A stretch of 8,210 nt of DNA from Acidobacteriota bacterium. GTDB taxonomy: Bacteria; Acidobacteriota; Terriglobia; UBA7540. Of the stretch, positions 1 through 6,594 are shown in pieces. The notes under the pieces are model-generated. The model searched no databases, had not been told where the DNA came from, and saw only the letters and a list, made by a program, of their open reading frames with translations. The position numbers and the translations under genes are program-made. Position 1 is the stretch's first letter. Each line of letters starts with the position of its first letter. The DNA lies in assembly GCA_021789565.1 (NCBI GenBank), contig JAJYJL010000287.1, positions 1 to 8,210 on the forward strand, read 5' to 3'.

Positions 1-180
1 AAGTTACTGAAAACAAAGGATCGGCTATCAAAAACGAACCGAAACGAACCCAAAAACGAAGCGGAGAAGTTGTTGAAAACACGTAGCTGTGGAAAAAACA
101 AAGCTAAAAACAAAGCGGAGCATCTTGTTGATAACAAACGAAGGCGAAAAAACGAACCGAAAACAAACCGGAGAAATATT
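1..180. repeat. A-rich degenerate repeat, about 54 bp period
   Basis: Two clear copies are visible: 52-80 and 106-135, each an A-rich run, then GCGGAG, then a TTGTTGAAAAC-like segment. A third partial copy with CCGGAG lies at 168-173. The GCGGAG cores are 54 bp apart (61 and 115) and the third follows 53 bp later. A segment resembling the copy end (AAGTTACTGAAAAC, 1-14) opens the window, so the array probably continues to the left. The plus strand has an open frame with no start from base 1 to the stop at 205-207, rich in Lys, Asn, Arg and Glu, with two 18-codon repeats. It could be the low-complexity tail of a protein whose body lies outside the window, or a non-coding intergenic repeat; I favour the latter. 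No transposase or CRISPR-like spacing is seen. Confidence 0.6.
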
Positions 181-498
181 GGCCTCTATGTAGTCTCACA
201 CCGCTGAATCGCCGGCTGTCCTCTGGCTGAGAGCGTGCTCCCAGGCGGCCGTTGCCGCCAAAAACTAATTTCCCACTCCGGCCCCGGCTTTGTGAAAGCA
301 CGCCGGCCGTTCCTTTCTGGCCATGCCAGGCGAATAGCGGGGAAAGTCCGGCAGGATATTTGCTTGACCCGCCCGGCGCGGCAATGTAACTTATGCAGGG
401 TTCGGGGATAAGCAGAGGGATGGTGCGCGGCAATCAATTCCATGACGGCATTCGACCAACCGGCCCTTGGCGCGCTGCTGAAAAGGCCCCCTCGCACA
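181..498. other. Intergenic stretch without a supported gene
   Basis: No reading frame here has a convincing start with a ribosome binding site, and none of the short translations resembles a known family. The composition is GC-rich, unlike the A-rich repeat to its left. The boundary near 180 is abrupt, which suggests the left repeat and this stretch have different origins. Frames that run across it on the minus strand lack a ribosome binding site and continue into the palindromic element at 499-602 or into the left repeat, so I treat them as chance. Confidence 0.5.
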
Positions 499-602
499 TC
501 ATTCCGAGCGCCGATGTTCTTAATCGGCACGAGGAATCTGCTTAGTTTTTCAGTGCACAGATCAAGAGCAGATTCCTCTCCCGCATTGCGGGATCGGATT
601 GA
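499..602. repeat. Palindromic cloverleaf-like intergenic element
   Basis: Four nested inverted repeats fit together. The outer arms are TCATTCCGA at 499-507 and TCGGATTGA at 594-602 (8 of 9 pair). Inside them lie hairpin A, GCCGAT/ATCGGC (510-515 with 523-528); a central hairpin with perfect 12-bp arms, GAGGAATCTGCT/AGCAGATTCCTC (531-542 with 567-578, 24-nt loop); and hairpin B, TCCCGC/GCGGGA (579-584 with 588-593). The arms are nearly contiguous, so a single strand could fold as an outer stem with three side hairpins. The words ATTCCGAGCG and GAGGAATCTGCT recall dispersed palindromic repeats that I remember from acidobacterial intergenic DNA; this is recall, not a search. It sits about 100 bp before the PLP enzyme and may affect the operon leader or be a passive REP/MITE-like element. 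Confidence 0.7.
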
Positions 603-690
603 CAGGGTTCGAGCCATTTTCAGCAGCCTATGACCAAAGCGGTTTCACCGCGGACGCTGCCAGCCGCTCCTGCAGGCATGAATTTGAAGA

Positions 691-696
691 AAGAGG
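691..696 (+). promoter_or_regulatory. Ribosome binding site of the PLP enzyme gene
   Basis: AAGAGG lies 7 nt before the ATG at 704. It settles the start: an in-frame TTG at 599 would extend the protein by 35 residues, but it overlaps the palindromic element and would bury the twin-arginine motif far from the N-terminus. Confidence 0.6.
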
Positions 697-703
697 CGAT
701 CTC

Positions 704-1984
704 ATGACAAACGATTTTCTATCTCGAAGAAAATTTTTCAAGTGGGGGGGCGGAATGCTCGCCGCCTCGACGATGGTGGGCAGCAAGGTTCCCGATCTGG
801 CCGCGCAGCCACACGCTCACGATGCCCCGGCCGGAGAAGATTACTACGCCAAGCTGGGAGTGACTCCTTTCATCAACGCGGCCGGCACCTACACGATTCT
901 GACAGCCTCCACAATGCCTCCGCAGGTGCGCGCGGCCGTTGACCGGGCGGCATTGACTCCAGTAGGACTGATTGCACTGCAAAAGGCGGCTGGAGAGTAC
1001 CTGGCCAAGAGATTGCGTTGCGAAGCGGCCCTGGTAAGCGACGGGGCGGCCTCCGCTGTGACGCTGGCGACGGCTGCCTGCATCACGCGGGGGAGAACAC
1101 GGCGGGTCCTCAACCTGCCCACTGACATGTCTGAATTGCCCAATGAAGTGCTGATCCAAAGAGCGCACCGGTACGAATACGATCACGCCGTCCGTTGCTG
1201 CGGGGTGAGGATGGTGGAGGTGGAAACGCTGGACGATTACGATCGCGCTTTCACGCCGCGTACCGCCATGGCGCACTTTTTTAACGCCGCACAGGGAGGG
1301 CAGATCAGCCGCGAAGACTGGGTCCGCATCGCTCACAAGCATGACGTGCCGGCCTCAAACGACGCGGCTGCGGACGTGCCTCCCAAGTCACACCTCTGGG
1401 ATTACACACAGATGGGCTTTGACCTGGTGCAGTTCTCAGGCGGCAAAGGATTGCGAGGACCGCAAAATAGCGGATTGCTGCTGGGCCGTAAAGACTTGAT
1501 TGACGCGGCCGCTATGAACAATTGCCCTTACAGCGACACCGTCGGGCGCGGCATGAAAGTCTCCAAGGAACAGATCATAGGGCTTGTGGCGGCAGTGGAT
1601 TGGTTCCTGGACCAGGATGAGACGGCGATGCGCGCGGATTTCCAAAAGCGCGCTGAAATGATTGCTGCCGCCGTCCAGAAAATTCCTTCGGTCAAAACAC
1701 AGATTTTCGTTCCACCGGTGGCCAACAACGTACCCCATCTGCTGATTACATACGACTTGAAACGGGTGAAGATTTCAGCCAAGGATGTCGAAACCCAGCT
1801 TCTGGAAGGAACGCCGAGCATTGCTTTGAATCCCGCTACGGGAGGCAATGCCGGCGATCTGATGAAAGGCCTGCCAGCAGGTGAGAATGTTATCGTCGTT
1901 GGCGTTTGGATGATGCTGCCGGGCGAAGACGCGAAAGTTGCCAGGCGGCTCCATGAGGTCCTTTCCAAGGCCAGCGCAGCCTGA
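704..1984 (+). CDS. Tat-exported SelA/DgaE-like PLP-dependent enzyme
   Basis: The product is a 426-residue fold-type I PLP enzyme of the selenocysteine synthase/D-glucosaminate-6-phosphate ammonia-lyase-like group. Residues 1-35 form a twin-arginine signal (SRRKFFKW at 7-14, then a short hydrophobic stretch ending LAAQ). The catalytic domain starts near residue 47 with YYAKLGVTPFINAAGT, typical of the group. SDGAASAVTLA (112-122) fits the cofactor phosphate loop, an Asp in NDAAADVPP (219-227) fits the pyridine-nitrogen contact, and SGGKGLRGPQNSG (245-257) carries the Schiff-base lysine K248. The GP(Q) after that lysine matches DgaE/SelA-like enzymes better than class V desulfurases. True SelA is unlikely, because no selC/selB is present and the protein is exported. 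The likely reaction is beta-elimination or ammonia loss from an amino acid or amino-sugar acid, substrate unknown. It is the first gene of an operon with the PIG-L gene, 37 nt downstream. Export of a PLP enzyme is unusual; Tat could carry it folded with cofactor. Family confidence is high, reaction confidence low. Confidence 0.87.
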   Translation: MTNDFLSRRKFFKWGGGMLAASTMVGSKVPDLAAQPHAHDAPAGEDYYAKLGVTPFINAAGTYTILTASTMPPQVRAAVDRAALTPVGLIALQKAAGEYLAKRLRCEAALVSDGAASAVTLATAACITRGRTRRVLNLPTDMSELPNEVLIQRAHRYEYDHAVRCCGVRMVEVETLDDYDRAFTPRTAMAHFFNAAQGGQISREDWVRIAHKHDVPASNDAAADVPPKSHLWDYTQMGFDLVQFSGGKGLRGPQNSGLLLGRKDLIDAAAMNNCPYSDTVGRGMKVSKEQIIGLVAAVDWFLDQDETAMRADFQKRAEMIAAAVQKIPSVKTQIFVPPVANNVPHLLITYDLKRVKISAKDVETQLLEGTPSIALNPATGGNAGDLMKGLPAGENVIVVGVWMMLPGEDAKVARRLHEVLSKASAA

Positions 1985-2021
1985 ACCTTATGGCGCCGGA
2001 AAGAACGGCAACAAAACTACC

Positions 2022-2903
2022 ATGAAACACCACTCTCGCAGGGATGTCTTAAAAGAACTGGGAATAGGCGCTGCTATGTTCTCCGTGGGAACCGGCAGCG
2101 CCCGGCCCGAAAGCAGTGCTGCAGAAGAATCGTCCGAAACCAGCGAAGCAAAATCGGGGCCGGGCATGGTGATGGCTATTGCCGCCCATCCCGGCGACGC
2201 GCTTTTTACGATGGGTCTGCCAGTGGCCCGGCAGGTGAGCACAGGAGGCCACGGGATTTTTCTCAATCTCACTCACGGCGAACGGGGGAACCCGGCGATT
2301 CCTTCTGCGGAATATGGAGCCATGCAGGTTTCGGCAACTGACAAAGCGGCTGAAATGATGGGAGCCGGGACCGCGTATCTCTCTTATCCTGACGGCGAAC
2401 TTCCGGATAACGAAGAAGCCCGCTTCGCCGTATGTGACGCCATCCGGCAGCACAAACCGGAAATCATTATCACCCACTGGAAGGGCAGCTACCACAAAGA
2501 CCATCGCGCCTGCTACAACATTGTTAACGACGCGATTTTCTACGCGGGGCTTCCCAACCTCAAAAGAAAACTGCCCGCGCATTCAGTCAATAAACTTCTG
2601 TTTGCTGAAAACTGGGAGGACGCGGAAGGCTTCCGGCAGGATATTTATCTGGATGTGAGCGACGTTTTCACCCGCTGGGTTGAAGCCTGCGCGGTTTTTC
2701 CCATGTGGCGGGGAGAAACCGGCTTCCGCTACGACGATTACTACAAGAGCCTGGCCGTCATGCGCGGCAGCCTGGGAAAAATCGGAGAGAAAGACCCGCG
2801 ACGCTTTAAGTACGCGGTGGCGCTGATGTCCCCGCCCGATTATGGCGCCCGCCGCACCGAATCCCTATCATCACCAGTCATCACAGGCCAGTCCACAATC
2901 TGA
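2022..2903 (+). CDS. Tat-exported PIG-L/LmbE family deacetylase with altered catalytic motif
   Basis: The product has 293 residues. The N-terminus has a twin-arginine motif (HSRRDVLKELG, 4-14) and a moderately hydrophobic stretch (GIGAAMFSVGTG), followed by a Ser/Glu-rich linker to about residue 47. The PIG-L domain follows. AHPGDALFTMG (55-65) sits where the family has A-H-P-D-D-E, THGERG (84-89) is the usual T-x-GE-x-G, and HKDH (158-161) supplies the third zinc ligand. H56, D59 and H161 therefore keep the expected zinc triad, but the first Asp of the motif (the general base in MshB-type enzymes) is G58, and the Glu is A60. The family removes N-acetyl groups from GlcNAc-type sugars. Here activity may be changed, use another base, or be lost. 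The ATG at 2022 is chosen because it puts the Tat motif at the N-terminus; the ribosome binding site is weak (GGAAAG at 1998-2003, 18 nt away), consistent with coupling to the upstream gene. It converges on the quinoprotein gene across 24 bp, with no clear terminator. Confidence 0.88.
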   Translation: MKHHSRRDVLKELGIGAAMFSVGTGSARPESSAAEESSETSEAKSGPGMVMAIAAHPGDALFTMGLPVARQVSTGGHGIFLNLTHGERGNPAIPSAEYGAMQVSATDKAAEMMGAGTAYLSYPDGELPDNEEARFAVCDAIRQHKPEIIITHWKGSYHKDHRACYNIVNDAIFYAGLPNLKRKLPAHSVNKLLFAENWEDAEGFRQDIYLDVSDVFTRWVEACAVFPMWRGETGFRYDDYYKSLAVMRGSLGKIGEKDPRRFKYAVALMSPPDYGARRTESLSSPVITGQSTI

Positions 2904-2927
2904 TCCATCGCGTGGTGCAAACTGCTA

Positions 2928-4571
2928 TCAATCCGGCAAGGCGAAGCTGAAGATGTCGCTCCCCGCGGCAATGGCAACGTACTGCTTGCCATCCACGGCA
3001 TAGCTCATGGGAGAAGCATGCATTTCCTGTCCTGTATTGAAGTGCCACAACGGCTTGCCGTCGCGTGCATCAATGGCTTCAAAACTATCGGCGTCGTCTC
3101 CGAAGAACACCAGGCCTCCCGCCGTGCTCATCGTTCCGCCCCAGGAATTTCCCCTGCCCACTTGAGGATAGCGCCAGGCGATTTTTCCGGTATCAACATC
3201 GAAGGCCACCAAGGTTTTCTTCCCCTGCTCGCCCGGGATTCTTTCAACGCCCGTGTTGTAATAGCTCTCGCCCTTAACAAAAGGTTGGGGCGTCGCGTGA
3301 CCGATATTGCAATCGCGGAGCGACATGAAATAGAAAAGGTGCGTCTGGGGATTGTAGGACGGCGAGAACCAGTTGGTGGCTCCCACAATGCCCGGGCAGA
3401 CTTTTGTTCCGCCGGGAGTGGGAATGACGCCGGTGGTGATCGGCCGGCCTTGGGCGTCAATGCCTTTGGCCCAATTCACAGAAGGTTCAAACAAGGTGGC
3501 GCCGAGGAATTTCCCGTTGGTCCGGTCGAGCACGTAGACAAAGCCGTTCCGGTTGGCTTCTACCAGCAGCTTGCGGGATTTTCCTTTGTAAGTGCCGTCA
3601 ATGAGTACGGGCGTTTCAACAGCATCAAAGTCGTACAGGTCATGCGGAGTGAATTGAAAATACCACTTCAGCTTTCCGGTATCGGGGTCAAGTGCCAGCA
3701 CGCAGGCGCCGTAAAGATTGTCACCGGGGCGCTGCGAACCTTCAAAGTCCGGTGCGGCATTTCCAGTACCCCAGAAAAGCGTGTTCGTTTCCGGATCGTA
3801 GGTCCCCGGCATCCACGCCGTTGCGCCACCATGTTTCCAGATGTCGCCCTTTCCCCAGGTGCCAAAATTCGGTTCGCCCGGCCCTGGAATGGTCCAGAAG
3901 TTCCAGACCAGCTTGCCGGTCTCCGCGTCAAAAGCTTCAATCCTCCCTCTCACGCCTGCATCGCCTCCGGCGGGCGCAACAATCACTTTGCCGTTAACGA
4001 TCAATGGGGCGCTGGTCGCTCCATTGGCAGGGTTCTCCTTGATGTCGCCGAAGGTCACGTCCCAGATCAGATTTCCGCTGCGAGCGTCCAGGCAAAGGAG
4101 GTGCGCATCGTCGGTTTCCATGTAAACCTTCGAATGCCACACTGCAACGCCGCGGTTGTGATGGGCGGACGCGTCTTCGATCAGGCCATTCGTAATCGGC
4201 CGGGTATGACTCCACAGCATGCGCCCGGTGCGCGCATCAAGGGCGTAGGCGTCGTTGGCGCTGGTTATGTACATCACCCCGTTGATTACCACGGGCGTCA
4301 CTTCCAGGAGTTGTGAGTTCCTCGAATGGAAAACCCATTGCGCACGGAGACGACCTGCGTTATCCCGGTTGATCTGCGAAAGGCTGGAGTAGCGTTGTCC
4401 GGTGTAGTCCCCGTTGTAGGATGTCCAATTGGCCCCCACCGGCTTTGCCAGCAGGTCGTGTTCATTTACATCAATGCGTGCCGAAACAGGTCCGCTTTGG
4501 CCAAAGCACACGATCGAAATGAGACAAAAGAGTGCAGTCGAAAAAATTGCGCATCGTTTTGAATTGCTCAT
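2928..4571 (-). CDS. Secreted PQQ-dependent dehydrogenase (methanol/ethanol dehydrogenase-like, lanthanide-type Asp pair)
   Basis: The product is a 547-residue eight-bladed quinoprotein propeller with a Sec signal peptide (1-24, ending VCFGQ) and no cytochrome c domain. Repeated blade signatures (ALDARTGRMLW, CLDARSGNLIW, AFDAETGKLVW, ALDPDTGKLKW, AIDARDGKPLW) are clear. Matching to methanol dehydrogenase by eye, likely PQQ contacts are E90, R140 (in NRGVAVW), T153, W253 and R341 (in NRNGF). Metal ligands are D204 (where MxaF has Glu177), N271 (GTGN) and the catalytic D314 in TPHDLYDFDAVE. D316, two residues on, matches the extra Asp of lanthanide-dependent XoxF; calcium enzymes have Ala there. 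The adjacent Cys pair of methanol dehydrogenase is absent (DASAHHNRG). It probably oxidises an alcohol or sugar in the periplasm, passing electrons to an unseen cytochrome. Its ATG overlaps the stop of the upstream gene by 4 bp (4568-4571), so translation is likely coupled. Substrate and metal are inferred. Confidence 0.9.
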   Translation of the reverse strand: MSNSKRCAIFSTALFCLISIVCFGQSGPVSARIDVNEHDLLAKPVGANWTSYNGDYTGQRYSSLSQINRDNAGRLRAQWVFHSRNSQLLEVTPVVINGVMYITSANDAYALDARTGRMLWSHTRPITNGLIEDASAHHNRGVAVWHSKVYMETDDAHLLCLDARSGNLIWDVTFGDIKENPANGATSAPLIVNGKVIVAPAGGDAGVRGRIEAFDAETGKLVWNFWTIPGPGEPNFGTWGKGDIWKHGGATAWMPGTYDPETNTLFWGTGNAAPDFEGSQRPGDNLYGACVLALDPDTGKLKWYFQFTPHDLYDFDAVETPVLIDGTYKGKSRKLLVEANRNGFVYVLDRTNGKFLGATLFEPSVNWAKGIDAQGRPITTGVIPTPGGTKVCPGIVGATNWFSPSYNPQTHLFYFMSLRDCNIGHATPQPFVKGESYYNTGVERIPGEQGKKTLVAFDVDTGKIAWRYPQVGRGNSWGGTMSTAGGLVFFGDDADSFEAIDARDGKPLWHFNTGQEMHASPMSYAVDGKQYVAIAAGSDIFSFALPD

Positions 4572-5968
4572 TTAAGTTGAATCTTCTCCTGAGGATTCAA
4601 GTGCACCTGGCCCAACGCGCCTCGGTCCGATCCCTGCGCGTCCACCAGATGGACCGAAAGCCACGCTACGGAAGGCGGCGCCTCGATGGTCTTATCGAGG
4701 TTTACCAGTTCGAGAGGAGACACATTCATGAGGTCCGCATCTTTCACGTGCATACCTTCACGGTCGTACAGGTGAGCGACCAGATGACCCGGGTATAACA
4801 CGCCAAACGTTCCGGCCAACCTGAGGCCGTCCGCGGTTTGCGTCACAGTGAGCGGATCACTCACCAGGCCGGCGTAACTCACCGTCTTAAAATTGTCGCC
4901 CACCCGCGTCGGGAACCACTCGGTATCAAACGCGTAGGTTGCTCCCGCCGCAAGGTGGACCATGGGGCTATTCAGCTCGGCTTCCATGTAGTACGGAGTG
5001 TCGAGCACGTTCAATGGCCGCAACGCGGGCATCCCATTCTTGTCCAGATTCAGCCTGGCCCCATTCAGGTAAAAAATAACCGAAGCCTTGCCGGGATACT
5101 CGGCCGCCTTCATATAATGGAAACGCTCCACCATGGCATATTGGCGCAAACCGTCAACGACAGCAATCCAACCAGCCGGCGAATCCAACCAGACCTCTGC
5201 CTCCAGATATTTCCAGTGCAAGGCAAACGTGTTACCGTCACGGATGGAGAAGGAAGGGTGATCGGTCGGTCCACTGCGCACGTGGTAGCTTTCAAGATAA
5301 GCGCTATTGGGATTGATGGGAGTAAATGCCCAGAACTGGTGATTATATTGTGAGGTGTCGCGCGGGTCGGCAGTGTCATACTGCGAGACCGATTGGATGG
5401 ACCAGTCGATCGGGTGTCCGGTGATGTTTTTCATCACGGCGTGAAAAGTGATGCGCGGAGAGTTTGCCCCAAGGCTGATCACTCGCGAGTACTGAAGGCC
5501 GGTGGGGGGGTCAGGCGGGCCTTCCAGCCGGACTGAGCACGTGGCGCCCTGCGACAGAACTTTGAAGGAGTATTCACCGTCATCCAGCAGGTCTGAGCGC
5601 GCGCTCGCCCAATGCTGCTCATCGTGTGTCCCTTCGGGCAAGGGCCAGTCTTTATCACCGCCGTAGTTGTACCAGATGTTCTTGGCCGCTCCCTGTGAAG
5701 GAGGAAAGTACTGGCCATAATACTTGGGATTTACAAACAGGTAGGGATGGCCGCCGAAATCCACCTGCATCAGCCTGCCGCCCAGTTGCGGAACGATGGT
5801 CAGCGTCGTCCATTGATTGGAAACCTGTTCGGCTTTCCAGCCGTGGAAGTCTGCTTCTCGAACTGTGCAAGCGCCCCCCTGATCATCCGTCTGACCAGCC
5901 GCAAACCCGGCAGATAGGAGACTAAAGCCCAGTGCCAAAAACGCGATGGCCACCACACGAAATCGCAT
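4568..5968 (-). CDS. Secreted DUF4380-like protein, probable sugar-mutarotase-like fold
   Basis: The product has 466 residues with a Sec signal peptide (RFR followed by a hydrophobic run to about residue 22, then AAGQTDD). The region GGRLMQVDFGGHPYLFVNP (63-81) and the following NYGGDKDWPLPEG (101-113) are characteristic of DUF4380-type proteins, which are thought to adopt a galactose-mutarotase-like beta fold. The middle part is rich in aromatic residues and His (HHPSF-like segments, WSIQSVSQYDT), as in carbohydrate-binding sandwiches. I cannot point to a proven catalytic pair. The mature protein has only two cysteines (C34, C144), which could form a disulfide after export. The ATG at 5968 follows GGAGG by 4 nt, which I prefer to the in-frame TTG at 5986 that would add six residues before the positively charged n-region. 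It is the first gene of a two-gene operon and overlaps the quinoprotein start. A role in binding or epimerising the quinoprotein's sugar substrate is a guess from co-transcription. Confidence 0.75.
   Translation of the reverse strand: MRFRVVAIAFLALGFSLLSAGFAAGQTDDQGGACTVREADFHGWKAEQVSNQWTTLTIVPQLGGRLMQVDFGGHPYLFVNPKYYGQYFPPSQGAAKNIWYNYGGDKDWPLPEGTHDEQHWASARSDLLDDGEYSFKVLSQGATCSVRLEGPPDPPTGLQYSRVISLGANSPRITFHAVMKNITGHPIDWSIQSVSQYDTADPRDTSQYNHQFWAFTPINPNSAYLESYHVRSGPTDHPSFSIRDGNTFALHWKYLEAEVWLDSPAGWIAVVDGLRQYAMVERFHYMKAAEYPGKASVIFYLNGARLNLDKNGMPALRPLNVLDTPYYMEAELNSPMVHLAAGATYAFDTEWFPTRVGDNFKTVSYAGLVSDPLTVTQTADGLRLAGTFGVLYPGHLVAHLYDREGMHVKDADLMNVSPLELVNLDKTIEAPPSVAWLSVHLVDAQGSDRGALGQVHLNPQEKIQLK
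4585..4590 (-). promoter_or_regulatory. Internal ribosome binding site of the quinoprotein gene
   Basis: AGGAGA on the minus strand lies within the last codons of the DUF4380-like gene, 13 nt before the ATG at 4571. The spacing is longer than ideal, and together with the ATGA overlap it fits coupled re-initiation. Confidence 0.45.
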
Positions 5969-5972
5969 AATT

Positions 5973-5977
5973 CCTCC
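5973..5977 (-). promoter_or_regulatory. Ribosome binding site of the DUF4380-like gene
   Basis: GGAGG on the minus strand lies 4 nt before the ATG at 5968. It is the strongest such site in this operon and fixes the start there rather than at the upstream TTG, which lies on the far side of the site. Confidence 0.7.
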
Positions 5978-5993
5978 ACAAAACAAAGATTTC

Positions 5994-6013
5994 TGGCTGT
6001 TTGGGAACAGCCA
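5994..6013 (-). other. Leader hairpin upstream of the DUF4380-like gene
   Basis: TGGCTGTT and AACAGCCA-type arms pair perfectly over 8 bp (5994-6001 with 6006-6013) around a 4-nt loop. The hairpin lies 25 nt before the start codon and just before the ribosome binding site. There is no T-run after it on the minus strand, so it is not a simple terminator. It could be an operator or an mRNA structure that modulates translation or stability. Confidence 0.55.
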
Positions 6014-6046
6014 ACCTTGAAAGGGGGAACACTGCCTGGTTATCTC

Positions 6047-6066
6047 GCCTGGACTTGAATCCAGGC
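6047..6066 (-). other. Second leader hairpin
   Basis: GCCTGGA/TCCAGGC form a perfect 7-bp stem (6047-6053 with 6060-6066) with a 6-nt loop, 33 bp beyond the first leader hairpin. The pair could belong to one structured leader RNA. I do not recognise any known riboswitch consensus in the surrounding sequence, and I cannot locate a -35/-10 promoter with confidence. Confidence 0.45.
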
Positions 6067-6147
6067 CGCACGCACCACGGAATCCGTCTCTCTCACCCGC
6101 GATAGAGCTCTCTGCCTGGCAGTTTGAATGTTCTATCTCCGGCCACC

Positions 6148-6161
6148 TGAGGGAACCCTCA
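6148..6161. repeat. Palindrome inside a probable dispersed repeat remnant
   Basis: TGAGGG-AA-CCCTCA is a 6-bp perfect inverted repeat with a 2-bp centre. The surrounding 6140-6205 (palindrome, then ACAGACCGAGATCCC and a CTTTTCAGC-type segment) resembles a family of intergenic repeats I associate with acidobacterial genomes. This rests on memory only. Confidence 0.4.
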
Positions 6162-6164
6162 CAG

Positions 6165-6594
6165 ACCGAGATCCCTTTTCAGCCTTGGCACAGGACGATG
6201 TCGTCGCATGCGGAAAAAACAGTACCATGAGTTGCTATTTTCCGGTAGAAAAACAGCGTCCCTCTATGGGGGCCATCGCCCGTATATGGGGCGGGGGCAA
6301 GGCCGCCCGACCTGCGCCATATACTGCTCGTGCCGTTGGGGAAACCGGGGAAACACCCCCGGGCGCGGTTGCGGAACCATAGTATGGCTGGCGCACCGGC
6401 GCGTTGGGTGAGTTATGGGCGACAATACAGGATCCAACGACTGCCTGTCGGAGACAGAAAAAGCCCCTTGCCCTCGCCGGGCGAACCCCTCATCCCCAGC
6501 AGACAGAAACGCCGCAAGGTCTTGCCTGGATTTCCGCGCATCAAGCTGCAATGTGGCCCCAATGCACACTGCGTCGTCCAGCGGTATTGCAGGT
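6165..6594. other. Intergenic stretch without a supported gene
   Basis: This is the rest of the gap between the two minus-strand transcription units. It is G/C-rich with G-runs (6283-6298 and 6338-6360) and a small hairpin CTGTC-GGA-GACAG at 6445-6457. Several short frames cross it but none has a supported start or a recognisable product. No clear intrinsic terminator for the acyltransferase gene could be assigned: a GCCC/GGGC pairing at about 6470-6482 is followed on the minus strand by CTTTTTC near 6459-6465, but the two are not adjacent. The last bases read GGTTCAAATC, a tRNA T-loop-like word without a matching stem. Confidence 0.45.

Noticed and set aside
1..180. CRISPR array from the spaced repeats at the left edge
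   Set aside because: The copies are degenerate, the intervening sequence is itself repetitive, and there is no conserved palindromic repeat or cas gene.
599..604. A perfect TTGACA -35 box before the PLP enzyme gene
   Set aside because: It is part of the outer arm of the palindromic element and no acceptable -10 hexamer lies 16-18 bp downstream.
186..617. A 143-codon minus-strand open frame and an overlapping one at 104-433
   Set aside because: They cross the palindromic element or the A-rich repeat, lack a ribosome binding site and resemble no family.
704..1984. Assignment as genuine selenocysteine synthase SelA
   Set aside because: The protein carries an export signal, no selB or selC is nearby, and the lysine motif SGGKGLRGPQ fits DgaE-like relatives as well or better.
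3018..4316. A 432-codon plus-strand open frame
   Set aside because: It lies wholly opposite the quinoprotein gene, whose translation shows clear propeller motifs; the plus-strand product is low in family-like features and is a shadow of a GC-rich gene.
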